A stretch of 45,633 nucleotides of DNA from an uncultured Clostridia bacterium (GCA_944386455.1 CALXBC010000021.1:1-45633); one strand, 5' to 3'. Positions 25,400 through 34,119 are shown, numbered from the stretch's first letter. The notes: generated by a model from the letters alone, not told the origin. Made by a program: numbers and translations.

Positions 25400-26494
25400 A
25401 TGAAATTAGGCATGGTTGGGCTTCCGAATGTTGGAAAAAGCACGCTGTTTAACGCGTTGACAAATGCAGGGGCAGAGTCGGCGAACTATCCGTTCTGTAC
25501 GATTGAGCCGAATGTCGGCGTGGTTTCCGTGCCGGATAAACGGCTGGACGAGCTTGCCAAAATGTATCATCCTGAAAAATTTACCCCTGCAACATTGGAA
25601 TTTGTGGATATTGCAGGCCTGGTAAAGGGCGCCTCAAAGGGAGAAGGACTAGGCAACAAGTTCCTTTCTAATATTCGTGAGGTGGATGCCATTATCCATG
25701 TCGTCCGCTGCTTTGAAGACCCGGATATCGTTCATGTGGACGGTGAGATCGGTCCGGCACGGGATATTGAAACCATCAATCTGGAACTGATTTTTTCCGA
25801 TCTGGAAATTTTGGAGCGCAGGATCGACAAGACTCGGAAGCTGGTGAAGGGCGACAAGAAATATCAGACGGAGCTGGAGTTTCTGGAGCAGCTGAAAGAT
25901 TATCTGGAAGCAGGAAATTCTGCGCGCGGCTTTGATTATACCGAGGAGCAGCGGGAAATCGTAAAGGATATCGCGCTGCTGTCCAACAAACCGGTGATTT
26001 ATGCGGCTAATTTGTGCGAAGATGACTTTGTTAACGACATTGAAACAAATCCCTTTTATCAGGAGGTCTGCCGCATTGCTCAGACAGAGCAGGCCGCTGT
26101 TTTCCCGATCTGCGCCAAAATTGAGGAGGAAATTTCCGATATGTCCGGTGAGGATAAGGAAATGTTTCTCAATGAACTGCACCTGACAGAATCCGGCCTT
26201 GACCGAATCATTAAAGCCAGCTATTCGCTGCTGGGATTGATATCTTATCTGACCGCAGGGCCGCAGGAGGTTCGTGCCTGGACCATCAAAAAGGGAACAA
26301 AGGCACCACAGGCGGCAGGTAAAATCCATACTGATTTTGAACGTGGTTTCATTCGGGCAGAGGTGGTGTCCTATGACGACCTGATGAGCTGCGGCAGCAT
26401 GAACGCCGCCAAGGAAAAGGGATTGGTACGGCTGGAAGGCAAAGACTATGTAATGCAGGACGGCGATATCGTACTGTTTCGGTTTAATGTATAA
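25400..26494 (+). CDS. ychF: redox-regulated ATPase/GTPase YchF
   Basis: A 364-residue Obg-family P-loop protein (YchF/Ola1). [20 protein letters not shown] is the P-loop; [20 protein letters not shown] and [20 protein letters not shown] are hallmark segments. The C-terminal TGS domain ends with [19 protein letters not shown]. The protein binds ribosomes and prefers ATP in characterised members. ATG 25400 with AAAGG upstream gives the family N-terminus; ATG 25373 would add nine residues. Confidence 0.96.
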   Translation: MKLGMVGLPNVGKSTLFNALTNAGAESANYPFCTIEPNVGVVSVPDKRLDELAKMYHPEKFTPATLEFVDIAGLVKGASKGEGLGNKFLSNIREVDAIIHVVRCFEDPDIVHVDGEIGPARDIETINLELIFSDLEILERRIDKTRKLVKGDKKYQTELEFLEQLKDYLEAGNSARGFDYTEEQREIVKDIALLSNKPVIYAANLCEDDFVNDIETNPFYQEVCRIAQTEQAAVFPICAKIEEEISDMSGEDKEMFLNELHLTESGLDRIIKASYSLLGLISYLTAGPQEVRAWTIKKGTKAPQAAGKIHTDFERGFIRAEVVSYDDLMSCGSMNAAKEKGLVRLEGKDYVMQDGDIVLFRFNV

Positions 26495-26527
26495 ACTTGC
26501 TTTTGATGGAAGAGGAGGCGTTGTGCC

Positions 26528-26806
26528 ATGGCCCGATTCACACAGGGAGAAAAGGGAACGCATTATCTCCCCGAATCTGCACTTACCCGCGGCAAGAATG
26601 GATTTTACGGGGAAGCGATCGAGAAGCTTGCTAGATTTGAAGATATCTGCGACAGGCTGACTGCAGAGCAGAATCATATTGCAGAACAGCTTGAGGAGCT
26701 GCGCCGCCAGGGAAAAACGAGCTCTGTCAAGTTCCGCGAGCTGATGACCAAAAAGCTGCTGAATGTCAATATGCTGAGCGTATTTGAGGTTAACGGGCTG
26801 GCTTAA
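26528..26806 (+). CDS. small hypothetical protein
   Basis: A 92-residue helical, charged protein with a good ribosome binding site (GAAGAGGAGG) before ATG 26528, 33 nt after ychF, so probably real and cotranscribed. The middle part (GEAIEKLARFEDICDRLTAE) resembles the LAxYED segments of many small phage-type proteins. The C-terminus (KTSSVKFRELMTKKLLNVNM) is amphipathic. I cannot assign a function. Confidence 0.6.
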   Translation: MARFTQGEKGTHYLPESALTRGKNGFYGEAIEKLARFEDICDRLTAEQNHIAEQLEELRRQGKTSSVKFRELMTKKLLNVNMLSVFEVNGLA

Positions 26807-26940
26807 GCGTTCGTGCGTCTGTCATGATGCCGTCGGGGAGGAAAATGGCTTTTTCAGAGGCGGTGTCTGCCAATATAAGCTGCACGGGACTTGCGGGACA
26901 TGCATTGCTGATCTGCCGGAAATAACCGGCTTGGACGGGA

Positions 26941-26984
26941 AGGAAAAACGGCACGCAGTCATCTGTCTGCATGCCGTTTTTCCT
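26941..26984. terminator. bidirectional terminator
   Basis: Arms 26941-26958 (with AAAAACGGCACGCAG) and 26967-26984 (with CTGCATGCCGTTTTT) pair with one mismatch, with A- and T-runs outside. It separates the plus-strand small gene from the minus-strand gene at 27000-27182. Confidence 0.8.
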
Positions 26985-26999
26985 GTTGGCAGAAAGCCG

Positions 27000-27182
27000 C
27001 TATTTCATCATGGTTGCCACATTGTCCACGATGGTGCCGACTGCTTTAATGGCTTTTCCTGCGCCTTTTTTGAGCGCACGGCTGCTTTTTTTGCTTTTTG
27101 CGCTGGTGATCATGTAGGCTGCGGCTCCGACTGCGGCGCCTGCCGCCAGTCCTTTGACTACGTTGCTTGCGGTTTTATTCAT
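27000..27182 (-). CDS. small glycine-rich membrane-associated protein
   Basis: A 60-residue protein: ASNVVKGLAAGAAVGAAAYM is a glycine-zipper-like hydrophobic helix, followed by a lysine/serine-rich stretch and GKAIKAVGTIVDNVATMMK. It resembles small YtxH-like proteins of Clostridia. The likely start is ATG 27182 with AAAGGG 11 nt upstream; GTG 27194 is too close to that site. Function unknown. Confidence 0.6.
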   Translation of the reverse strand: MNKTASNVVKGLAAGAAVGAAAYMITSAKSKKSSRALKKGAGKAIKAVGTIVDNVATMMK

Positions 27183-27194
27183 TTTGATTTTCAC

Positions 27195-27528
27195 CCTTTC
27201 TAAAGAAATCCTGAAAAAACGCCCGATTTTGCAAAACCGGCAAACGCAGTCAGGCGGCTTTTTAAAATCAGACGCTTTTTCAGGTACATTGTTATTTTCT
27301 CCCCAAAATGCTAAAATATCATCCGGATTTCATTTTTCAAAATTTACTAATTGACTCTTTGGAATGATAAAAATCGATTGCTTTTTGGTGAATTTTTCAA
27401 TCCGATAAAAGCAGGGCGTTTTCTTTCTTTGTTTTTTGCGGCAGTTTATTGAATTTATTTCGATTACATAGCCTTGTTTTTGGCACAAAATGATAAATTT
27501 TGATGTAACTGCTGTTTTTTCATGTGCT
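27195..27528. other. AT-rich intergenic region
   Basis: About 330 bp, strongly AT-rich, between two divergent genes. I see no convincing gene on either strand. It probably holds the minus-strand small gene's promoter, which I could not place with confidence. Confidence 0.5.
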
Positions 27529-27557
27529 TTGCGTTTTTGAAAAAACGGCAATATAAT
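27529..27557 (+). promoter_or_regulatory. sigma-A promoter of the pyridoxal kinase pair
   Basis: TTGCGT (27529-27534), a 17-bp spacer and TATAAT (27552-27557), about 60 nt upstream of ATG 27621. Confidence 0.6.
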
Positions 27558-27620
27558 AAAAATATGCTGTTAAGGCAGAAAGGCAAGGCTGTCTTTCGGC
27601 GTTGTGGAGGGAAGCCGTCC

Positions 27621-28484
27621 ATGCTGCAACATAATCAAACAGTCGCTGCGATTCACGATCTTTCCGGGGTAGGCAGGTGCTCCCTGTCTGTGATTCTTCC
27701 GGTGCTGTCGGTGATGGGGGTACAGGCCTGCCCGGTACCGACCGCTGTGCTGTCCACTCATACGGGAGGACTGGGAAATTTTGTGTTTCGTGATCTGACG
27801 GATTATATTAATGAGGCACTGCGCCATTATCAGGAGCTGGAGCTGAACTTTGATTGTGTTTACAGTGGTTTTCTTGGCTCCGAGGAACAAATCACTCACT
27901 GCGCCGAGTTTTTGGAAGCATATCCGAAAGCGCTTGCAGTTGTGGACCCGGTTATGGGAGACCATGGCAAGCCTTATAAAACCTATACCGGCCAAATGTG
28001 CCGCCGGATGGGGGAGCTGGTCTGCCGCGCCGATCTGATCACGCCGAATCTGACAGAAGCATATATGCTGCTGGGCGAGGAATATCCTACGGTGCCGTTG
28101 ACGGTCTCACAGGCGAAAAGGACGCTGGTGCGCCTTTCCGGGCTGGGACCTGGCTATGTGATCATTACCAGTGTGGAGATGGCGGACGGTCAGATGGCAA
28201 ACCTTGGCTATGATAAGGAGAAAAATGCCTTTTGGCGGGTAGACTGCCGGTATGTTCCGGTGTCTTATCCGGGGACAGGGGATATTTTTGCAAGTGTCGC
28301 GGTGGGAGCACTGCTGAATGGTGACAGTCTGCCGATGGCAATGGAACGGGCAACCGAATTTCTGGAGCTTTGCATCAAGACGACCTACGGCTATGGGACG
28401 GATCCCCGGATGGGCGTGATGCTGGAAAGCTGTTTGTTCTGGCTGACAAAGGAACAAACGCTGACGCGGTATGCTGGTTTATAG
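27621..28484 (+). CDS. pyridoxal/pyridoxamine kinase paralogue 1
   Basis: A 287-residue ribokinase-superfamily enzyme of the PdxK/PdxY group, phosphorylating B6 vitamers. It has VAAIHDLSGVGRCSLSVILP at the start, VPTAVLSTHTGG, VVDPVMGDHGKPY, LITPNLTEAYMLLGEE and the catalytic loop SYPGTGDIFASVAVGALLNG. ATG 27621 follows GGAGGGA. Upstream in-frame ATGs lie within or close to the promoter. A second kinase gene follows after 37 nt. Which B6 vitamer it prefers cannot be told. Confidence 0.87.
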   Translation: MLQHNQTVAAIHDLSGVGRCSLSVILPVLSVMGVQACPVPTAVLSTHTGGLGNFVFRDLTDYINEALRHYQELELNFDCVYSGFLGSEEQITHCAEFLEAYPKALAVVDPVMGDHGKPYKTYTGQMCRRMGELVCRADLITPNLTEAYMLLGEEYPTVPLTVSQAKRTLVRLSGLGPGYVIITSVEMADGQMANLGYDKEKNAFWRVDCRYVPVSYPGTGDIFASVAVGALLNGDSLPMAMERATEFLELCIKTTYGYGTDPRMGVMLESCLFWLTKEQTLTRYAGL

Positions 28485-28521
28485 AAATGTTTTTCACATT
28501 TGGAAAGGAATGACCAAACGA

Positions 28522-29370
28522 ATGAAACGAATTGTAACATTGCAGGATATATCCTGTGTAGGGCGCTGCTCGATTACTGTTGCCCTTCCTGTGATCTCGG
28601 CGATGGGGGTGGAATGCGGTATTTTGCCGACGGCAGTGCTTTCCACGCATACGATGTTCCATAGCTTTACCTGCAAGGACCTATCTGATCAGATCGAGCC
28701 TGTTGCAGACGCGTGGGAGCGGGAACAAATTGGTTTTGACGGAATTTATACGGGATATCTGGCCTCTGCCGGCCAGTGCGAACAGGTCTGCCGCTTTTTT
28801 GACCGCTTTTCCACTCCCGATAATCTGGTATTGGTAGATCCTGCTATGGCGGACAACGGCAGGCTGTATCCGGCCTTTGACGCCGGCTTTCCGGCTGAAA
28901 TGGCAAAGGTATGCGCAAAGGCCGACGTGATTTTGCCGAATATCACAGAAGCATGTCTGCTGACCGGCACGCCATATCGGGAATCCTATGATGAGTCCTA
29001 TATCCGCGGCCTGCTGGAAAAGCTGCTTCGTTTAGGCTGTAAAACGGCAGCAATCACCGGTGTCAGCTTTGAGGCCGGGAAACTCGGCGTTGTTTATCAG
29101 GACAGGGACGGGCATTATTTCACCTATTTTACCCGCCATTGTCCCCAGAGCTTTCATGGGACAGGAGACCTCTATTCCGCGACGGTGCTGGGCGGCCTGA
29201 TGCGTGGGCTCACTCTTGGAGACTCTCTTTCTCTGGCGGCGGATTATGTCGTTGACTGCATCGAGGCAACGGCTGCCGATCAGGATGCGCGCTGGTACGG
29301 CGTGGGCTTTGAGTCGCAGATACCAACACTTTGTGCTATGCTGGATAAGCGGCTGGCCGAAAAAGAATGA
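28522..29370 (+). CDS. pyridoxal/pyridoxamine kinase paralogue 2
   Basis: A 282-residue homologue of the preceding gene, clearly of the same family but well diverged: IVTLQDISCVGRCSITVALP, LPTAVLSTHTMFHSFTCKDL, VLVDPAMADNGRLYP, VILPNITEACLLTGTPY and the catalytic loop SFHGTGDLYSATVLGGL. Both copies keep the GTGD motif, so both should be active. ATG 28522 is favoured by spacing from AAAGGA (28504-28509). This looks like an old tandem duplication, perhaps with split substrate preference. Confidence 0.85.
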   Translation: MKRIVTLQDISCVGRCSITVALPVISAMGVECGILPTAVLSTHTMFHSFTCKDLSDQIEPVADAWEREQIGFDGIYTGYLASAGQCEQVCRFFDRFSTPDNLVLVDPAMADNGRLYPAFDAGFPAEMAKVCAKADVILPNITEACLLTGTPYRESYDESYIRGLLEKLLRLGCKTAAITGVSFEAGKLGVVYQDRDGHYFTYFTRHCPQSFHGTGDLYSATVLGGLMRGLTLGDSLSLAADYVVDCIEATAADQDARWYGVGFESQIPTLCAMLDKRLAEKE

Positions 29371-29371
29371 T

Positions 29372-29433
29372 AAAATCTCCCCGCTCTGCATAAGTATGAA
29401 GTAAGAACATACCAGACAGAACAGGGGGATTTT
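29372..29433 (+). promoter_or_regulatory. terminator-like hairpin overlapping the dac ribosome binding site
   Basis: AAAATCTCCCC (29372-29382) pairs with GGGGGATTTT (29424-29433) with one bulged base. A run of T reaches the ATG at 29437. The right arm is the ribosome binding site of the carboxypeptidase gene. It could both end transcription from the kinase genes and hide the ribosome binding site. Confidence 0.45.
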
Positions 29434-29436
29434 TTT

Positions 29437-30585
29437 ATGCTGAAACAAATTGCAGCAGTGATGTCCGCTGTATTTATACTGACTGCCGCGGCCTGGCCTG
29501 CGGCGGCTGAGGAACAGCAGAGTGTAAAGCTGGAGCTGCCGGTCAAGTCTGCGGTATTAATGGAGCAGAGCACGGGGAAAATCCTATATTCCCTGAACCC
29601 GGACGAAAAAATGCCGCCGGCCTCGATCACAAAGATCATGACGCTGCTGCTGGTCATGGAAGAAATAGAGGCAGGCAGTCTGAAATACACAGACATGGTA
29701 ACCTGTACTGCCCATGCAAGCTCCATGGGCGGGACGCAGATTTGGCTCGAAGTCGGAGAGCAAATGTCGGTGGAAGACCTGCTGAAAGCAACCTGCGTCA
29801 ACTCTGCCAACGATGCTTCGGTTGCGCTTGGAGAGCATATTTCCGGCAGCGAGGAGACCTTTGTCGACCTGATGAACCGCCGTGCCAAACAGCTTGGTAT
29901 GAACAGCACCACATTTTACAATGCGACCGGACTGGATGCGGACGGCCATCTGACAACGGCGCATGATATTGCGCTGATGTCCCGTGAGCTGCTCAATCAC
30001 AGGGACGTGACAAAATATACGACGATCTGGCAGGACAGTCTGCGCGACGGAAAAACAGGACTTGTCAACACCAATAAGCTGGTGCGGTTTTATGAGGGCT
30101 GCACAGGGCTCAAGACCGGAACAACAGATGGAGCGGGCTGTTGTGTATCTGCGTCTGCAAAACGCGGCGATATGGAATTGATAGCAGTTGTAATGGGGGC
30201 AGCTAACAGCGACGACCGTTTTTCCGCCGCACGAAAGCTTTTGGATTATGGCTTCGCCAATTATCAGCGGTATTCTGCCAAGGACAGCAAAAGCTTTGCG
30301 CCGGTTAAAGTAACAAGAGGTGTTTCTCCGACGGTGCCCGTCGGTGCAGATACCGATTATTCCGCTGTGATTCCCAAGGGTAAGCAGGACGCCATCGAAG
30401 AAAAGGTTACAATCTCCGATTCCTTGCAGGCTCCTGTTGAAAAGGGGCAGACTGTGGGAAAAATCACGGTCAGCCTGGATGGAGAAACACTCTGCGAAAT
30501 ACCGATTAAAACAACTCAAGGAGTGGAAAAACGCGGCTTTTTTGCCTCTTTGCGAATGCTGTTTGAGATGGCATTCGGAATGTAG
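29437..30585 (+). CDS. D-alanyl-D-alanine carboxypeptidase (DacF/PBP5 type)
   Basis: A 382-residue exported peptidase S11 enzyme that trims the terminal D-Ala of peptidoglycan stem peptides. A signal peptide (AAVMSAVFILTAAAWPAAAE) precedes the catalytic domain. The active-site triad is visible: SITK (Ser63-Lys66), NSAND, and LKTGTTDGAG. The C-terminal ~90 residues form the PBP5-like beta domain, ending in a short amphipathic helix (FFASLRMLFEMAFGM) for membrane attachment. DacB and DacF, spore-cortex homologues, are alternatives. Confidence 0.92.
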   Translation: MLKQIAAVMSAVFILTAAAWPAAAEEQQSVKLELPVKSAVLMEQSTGKILYSLNPDEKMPPASITKIMTLLLVMEEIEAGSLKYTDMVTCTAHASSMGGTQIWLEVGEQMSVEDLLKATCVNSANDASVALGEHISGSEETFVDLMNRRAKQLGMNSTTFYNATGLDADGHLTTAHDIALMSRELLNHRDVTKYTTIWQDSLRDGKTGLVNTNKLVRFYEGCTGLKTGTTDGAGCCVSASAKRGDMELIAVVMGAANSDDRFSAARKLLDYGFANYQRYSAKDSKSFAPVKVTRGVSPTVPVGADTDYSAVIPKGKQDAIEEKVTISDSLQAPVEKGQTVGKITVSLDGETLCEIPIKTTQGVEKRGFFASLRMLFEMAFGM

Positions 30586-30666
30586 ACGGTATTTTCTCCA
30601 GAATAGAAAATTAAAATCGGATATTTTGTAGACATATACAATTTTACGAACGTTCACATATTAGCC

Positions 30667-30695
30667 TTGAAAAAAACAAACGGATATAGTAAAAT
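30667..30695 (+). promoter_or_regulatory. sigma-A promoter of pgi
   Basis: TTGAAA (30667-30672), a 17-bp spacer and TAAAAT (30690-30695). A leader hairpin follows: TCCCTG (30709-30714) with CAGGGA (30722-30727). Confidence 0.65.
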
Positions 30696-30755
30696 TAATA
30701 CATAAAGTTCCCTGGTTGCAACAGGGAGGAAGAGCAAAATTCTGGAGGGACAGGA

Positions 30756-32093
30756 ATGTCTGTAAAGTTAAACACAAAATATCTGACAGGCTTTTTAAAT
30801 GACGATGAGCTGACTGCGCTTCAGCCGCAGGTTTCGGCTGCACACGAGCAGCTTCACCGCGGCACGGGCTTGGGAAATGATTTTCTGGGGTGGCTGGATT
30901 TGCCGGAGCAATATGACCGGGAAGAATTTGCCAGAATCAAGCAGGCAGCGGAAAAAATCAAAAAAACGAGCGACGTCCTGATCGTGATTGGGATCGGCGG
31001 CTCTTATCTTGGCGCCAGAGCGGCAATTGAACTGTTAAAATCTCCGTTTTACAACAATTTGAAAAAAGATACCCCCGAAATTTATTTCGCGGGCAACAAT
31101 ATCAGCCCGACCTATCTCAATGAGATTCTTTCCATTTGTGAGGGCAAGGATATTGCGGTGAACATCATTTCCAAATCGGGGACGACTACAGAGCCGGCTT
31201 TGGCGTTTCGCGTTTTTCGGGAGCTTTTGGAAGAAAAATATGGAAAGAAAGGCGCTAGGGAGCGGATTTTCTGTACAACTGACAAGGCGCGCGGCACCTT
31301 GAAAGAACTGGCCGACCGGGAAGGATATGAAACCTTTGTCATTCCGGATGACGTAGGCGGCCGTTTCTCTGTTCTGACCGCAGTGGGGCTGCTGCCGATT
31401 GCCGCTGCCGGCTGTGACATTGATAAGCTGATGGAAGGTGCATGTGCGGCACGAACCGCTTATATGAATCCGGAGCTGGATAAGAATGACTGCTATCGAT
31501 ATGCCGCGATCCGCAATGCGCTTCATCGCAAAGGAAAATCCATGGAACTGCTGGTCAGCTATGACCCGGCCTTTGCCATGATGGCGGAATGGTATAAGCA
31601 GTTGTTTGGCGAAAGTGAGGGCAAGGACGGAAAGGGCTTATTCCCATCGGCAGTCACCTTTTCAACGGATCTGCATTCGCTGGGCCAGTTTATCCAGGAT
31701 GGCACCCGTATGATGTTTGAGACAGTTGTCCATATCCACAAGCCGAAGCAGGACTTCTTTATCAAGGACGATCCTGATAATTTTGACGGACTGAATTTTC
31801 TGTCCGGCCAGAATATGTCAGTGGTCAATCAGAAAGCGTTTGAAGGGACGATTCTCGCCCATTGTGAAGGCGGCGTGCCGAATCTTGTGCTGGAGATGGA
31901 GGACACGACGGAGTTCTCACTTGGCTACCTGATCTATTTCTTTGAAAAAGCCTGTGCCGTCAGCGGTTATCTGCTGGGCGTCAATCCGTTTAATCAGCCG
32001 GGCGTGGAAAGCTATAAAAAGAATATGTTTGCTCTGCTTGGCAAGCCGGGTTATGAAGGCCAGAAGGAGCAGCTGGAAGCAAGGCTGAAATAA
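30756..32093 (+). CDS. pgi: glucose-6-phosphate isomerase
   Basis: A 445-residue glycolytic enzyme interconverting glucose 6-phosphate and fructose 6-phosphate. Canonical segments include [60 protein letters not shown] and [18 protein letters not shown]. The length is that of the short Firmicute form (~450). ATG 30756 follows CTGGAGGG. It stands alone behind its own promoter and feeds the phosphofructokinase step encoded 5 kb downstream. Confidence 0.97.
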   Translation: MSVKLNTKYLTGFLNDDELTALQPQVSAAHEQLHRGTGLGNDFLGWLDLPEQYDREEFARIKQAAEKIKKTSDVLIVIGIGGSYLGARAAIELLKSPFYNNLKKDTPEIYFAGNNISPTYLNEILSICEGKDIAVNIISKSGTTTEPALAFRVFRELLEEKYGKKGARERIFCTTDKARGTLKELADREGYETFVIPDDVGGRFSVLTAVGLLPIAAAGCDIDKLMEGACAARTAYMNPELDKNDCYRYAAIRNALHRKGKSMELLVSYDPAFAMMAEWYKQLFGESEGKDGKGLFPSAVTFSTDLHSLGQFIQDGTRMMFETVVHIHKPKQDFFIKDDPDNFDGLNFLSGQNMSVVNQKAFEGTILAHCEGGVPNLVLEMEDTTEFSLGYLIYFFEKACAVSGYLLGVNPFNQPGVESYKKNMFALLGKPGYEGQKEQLEARLK

Positions 32094-32188
32094 AAAACGT
32101 CAAAATTTACGGACGTTTCAGAAAAAGGAAGGTTTTATGCGGGATAACCGCATATTCCATAAAATCTTATTACATTGGAGGAATTGAT

Positions 32189-32596
32189 ATGATAAAACTC
32201 ATCGTTGGCAAAAAAGGCACCGGAAAGACCAAAATCCTGATTGACATGGTGAACCATTCCCTTGAAACCTCCGGCGGAAATGTAGTTGTTCTGGAAAAGG
32301 GCGCAAAGCTGACATTTGATGTGAAGTATACCGCCCGTCTGATCGATGTTGAGCATTATAAAATTGACGGATACTGCATGTTCTATGGCTTTGTGGCCGG
32401 GCTGCTGGCCGGAAACTATGATATAACCGATCTTTATGTAGATTCCATTCTTAAAATCGGCGGACGTGACTTTGACAAACTTGGTGAAGTGCTTGCTTCA
32501 CTGGATGTCCTTGCGGAAGAGAACAATACAACATTGGTATTTACCATTTCTGCAGACCAGTCGGAGCTGCCGGAGTCGGTTACCAAATATCTCTAA
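32189..32596 (+). CDS. small P-loop ATP-binding protein, function unknown
   Basis: A 135-residue protein with a Walker A motif at the N-terminus (IVGKKGTGKTKILIDMVNHS). The rest (NVVVLEKGAKLTFDVKYTAR, TDLYVDSILKIGGRDFDKLG, TTLVFTISADQSELPESVTK) resembles a reduced RecA/ASCE-like fold; the hydrophobic TTLVFTIS strand could be sensor-like. Strong ribosome binding site (TTGGAGG). A small hairpin (ATGCGG/CCGCAT, 32138-32154) lies upstream and a terminator downstream, so it is a single-gene unit. I know of no assigned function. Confidence 0.7.
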   Translation: MIKLIVGKKGTGKTKILIDMVNHSLETSGGNVVVLEKGAKLTFDVKYTARLIDVEHYKIDGYCMFYGFVAGLLAGNYDITDLYVDSILKIGGRDFDKLGEVLASLDVLAEENNTTLVFTISADQSELPESVTKYL

Positions 32597-32603
32597 GAAA
32601 GAA

Positions 32604-32643
32604 TAAAAATCCCGGGCAGGAAAATAACCTGCCCGGGATTTTT
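32604..32643 (+). terminator. terminator after the P-loop gene
   Basis: AATCCCGGGCAGG (32608-32620) pairs with CCTGCCCGGGATT (32628-32640), followed by T-residues. It also lies before the end of the minus-strand gene at 32662. Confidence 0.9.
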
Positions 32644-32661
32644 CATGCGTCAACTGTCAAA

Positions 32662-33114
32662 CTATTCCAAATCCTGTACTTGCATGGAAATCAGTTCATG
32701 CTTCATCCGGCTTTCTCGAAACGTTCGATAATGACGGGAGATCAGCAATAAAATGAGTGTGACGATGTTAAGGCCAAGGAACAAAATCGCCGTACCCAGC
32801 ATCAGTCCAGAAGGATAGATTGTCTTCTGTGTGATGTGCGTATAGCTTTCGATGTTTTGCTTAGGCCTGGTGTCCATGAATTCAGCCGCTTCTGCTTCTG
32901 TTGCGAAGCTGTATGTCTGATCATCCGAGGTTGATACAAGATAGGGCTCCTTTATCTGTGCTGTTACAGACAGCACAAACCATATACATACTATCACTGA
33001 GAACAATACCCATACAGCCGGCAGGATCAGCTTCATCCATCTGGAAGGCCGCTTGGAAAGAAAAATCTGGGATATAATAGCTGCGATGGCAGCCGGAAAG
33101 ATAAGGGGACTCAT
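32662..33114 (-). CDS. membrane protein cotranscribed with the DUF2089 regulator
   Basis: A 150-residue protein with an N-terminal hydrophobic segment (MSPLIFPAAIAAIISQIF), a second one (ILPAVWVLFSVIVCIWFVLS), a soluble part (SFATEAEAAEFMDTRPKQN) and a third (LMLGTAILFLGLNIVTLILL). The start (33114) overlaps the stop of the upstream regulator in an ATGA junction. This DUF2089 plus membrane-protein pairing suggests a regulator with its membrane partner, but I cannot name the function. Confidence 0.7.
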   Translation of the reverse strand: MSPLIFPAAIAAIISQIFLSKRPSRWMKLILPAVWVLFSVIVCIWFVLSVTAQIKEPYLVSTSDDQTYSFATEAEAAEFMDTRPKQNIESYTHITQKTIYPSGLMLGTAILFLGLNIVTLILLLISRHYRTFRESRMKHELISMQVQDLE

Positions 33115-33404
33115 TTTTTTGTTTCCTCCTTTTGGACAGCTTTGTAGGCGTGGATGAGAAGCTTTGCCGTATCGGCACTTAGCCTGCCGTCCAGCATCTG
33201 GCATTTGATGAGTTGAATATAGGGGTCAGGCTCCGGTTCTTCGCAGAGCTGAATTTTTTGAATCAGCTTGTCCAGACGCAGCCTGACGGTCGGATAAGTG
33301 ACATTGTATTGTCTGGCGATTTCCTTGAGAGAACCGGAAGCCAGTACAAACCGTTTAATAAATGCTAAATCTTCATCGCTCAGGTGGTTTATCCAATCCG
33401 GCAT
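33111..33404 (-). CDS. DUF2089-family helix-turn-helix protein
   Basis: A 97-residue protein matching the DUF2089 pattern: WINHLSDEDLAFIKRFVLAS, GSLKEIARQYNVTYPTVRLR and LDKLIQKI, i.e. a helix-turn-helix in the YPTVRxRLD region. Such small proteins are probably transcriptional regulators. First gene of a two-gene minus-strand operon with a strong promoter. Effector and target are unknown. Confidence 0.8.
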   Translation of the reverse strand: MPDWINHLSDEDLAFIKRFVLASGSLKEIARQYNVTYPTVRLRLDKLIQKIQLCEEPEPDPYIQLIKCQMLDGRLSADTAKLLIHAYKAVQKEETKK

Positions 33405-33433
33405 ATCATCAATCCTTCAATTTCTTTGTTTTC

Positions 33434-33462
33434 ATTATAGCATTCAATAATGTTAAAGTCAA
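33434..33462 (-). promoter_or_regulatory. sigma-A promoter of the DUF2089 operon
   Basis: On the minus strand TTGACT (33457-33462), a 17-bp spacer and TATAAT (33434-33439). AT-rich dyad sequences (AATATTAAT and ATTAAATAT, 33461-33479) lie just upstream of the -35 and could be an operator. Confidence 0.75.
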
Positions 33463-33497
33463 TATTAATTTTATTAAATATAAGCGCTTCTTCAACT

Positions 33498-33531
33498 AAA
33501 AAATCCTTTGCCGGTCGGCAAAGGATTTTTT
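33498..33531. terminator. terminator
   Basis: AAATCCTTTGCC pairs with GGCAAAGGATTT around a 4-nt loop, followed by a T-run. It can serve the cysteine-rich gene on the minus strand, which ends at 33542. Confidence 0.8.
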
Positions 33532-33541
33532 TGTATGTTAG

Positions 33542-33844
33542 CTAGTTACAGCTGCATCCGCAGCCGTTTTCTGCCGATTGGGCGGCGTCAGCTGTCATAC
33601 AGCGGCTGTCACCGCCATTGTACAGGTCTGCGCAGCGGAGTCCGCGCGGATGAGCAAATTCCGGCCAGAACGGGTCGCGGCAGGAACAGGGATATTTACA
33701 GCAGCAGCCGTTTTCATCACAGCAGGTGCGGTAGCTTTGACGGTACTGCTCCTGGCACAAAATAGGACGGCAGCTATCGCAGCTGTTGTTTTCCGCAGCA
33801 ATTGCAGCGGCTTCTCCGCAGCAATTTTGTGTATCACATGCCAT
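33542..33844 (-). CDS. very cysteine-rich small protein
   Basis: A 100-residue protein with 18 cysteines, many in CC, CCC or CxC groups (NCCGE, CDSC, TCCDENGCCCKYPCSC, CGCSC). There is no signal peptide or transmembrane helix. It could be a spore-coat/exosporium crosslinking protein or a metal-binding protein. A small hairpin (GGAAGG/CCTTCC, 33873-33888) lies in its leader. It is divergent from spoIIGA. No promoter of a specific sigma class could be fixed. Composition is the main evidence. Confidence 0.6.
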   Translation of the reverse strand: MACDTQNCCGEAAAIAAENNSCDSCRPILCQEQYRQSYRTCCDENGCCCKYPCSCRDPFWPEFAHPRGLRCADLYNGGDSRCMTADAAQSAENGCGCSCN

Positions 33845-34014
33845 AAGGCCACACTTCTTTCTAAAGTTTCTCGGAAGGTTTGCCTTCCCGCTTCATTATA
33901 TGCATATGGCAGAAATTTGACATCAGCAGAAAGGCGGGAGAGAAAGCTGCATAAACAGACAAGCTCGATTTGCGGCAGAATGCCAAATTCCAAAAGGTGC
34001 ATTCCTGCCTGGCA

Positions 34015-34051
34015 TTTTTCGACCGTATCTGCTCAATTCCACATCTATAAT
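34015..34051 (+). promoter_or_regulatory. Spo0A-type promoter of spoIIGA-sigE with 22-bp spacer
   Basis: TTCGAC at 34018-34023 and TATAAT at 34046-34051 are separated by 22 bp, the unusual spacing of the Bacillus spoIIG promoter. The -35 region lies in TTTTTCGAC (34015-34023), which matches a Spo0A box (TGTCGAA) in reverse orientation except the last base. AATGCCA/TGGCATT inverted repeats just upstream add possible structure. Confidence 0.65.
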
Positions 34052-34119
34052 AGATAACAGGGCTGCAGAAAGACAGAAGACCGCATCTGTCCGAAAGGCA
34101 GGAAAGGAAATGAAAAAGA

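Noticed and set aside
26784-27203. 139-residue plus-strand Cys/His/Phe-rich frame
   Set aside because: It runs through a terminator and antisense to the small glycine-rich gene; composition is typical of an antisense frame.
30648-30655. GAACGTTC as a second LexA box upstream of pgi
   Set aside because: The two half-sites have no 4-nt centre, so it does not fit GAACNNNNGTTC.
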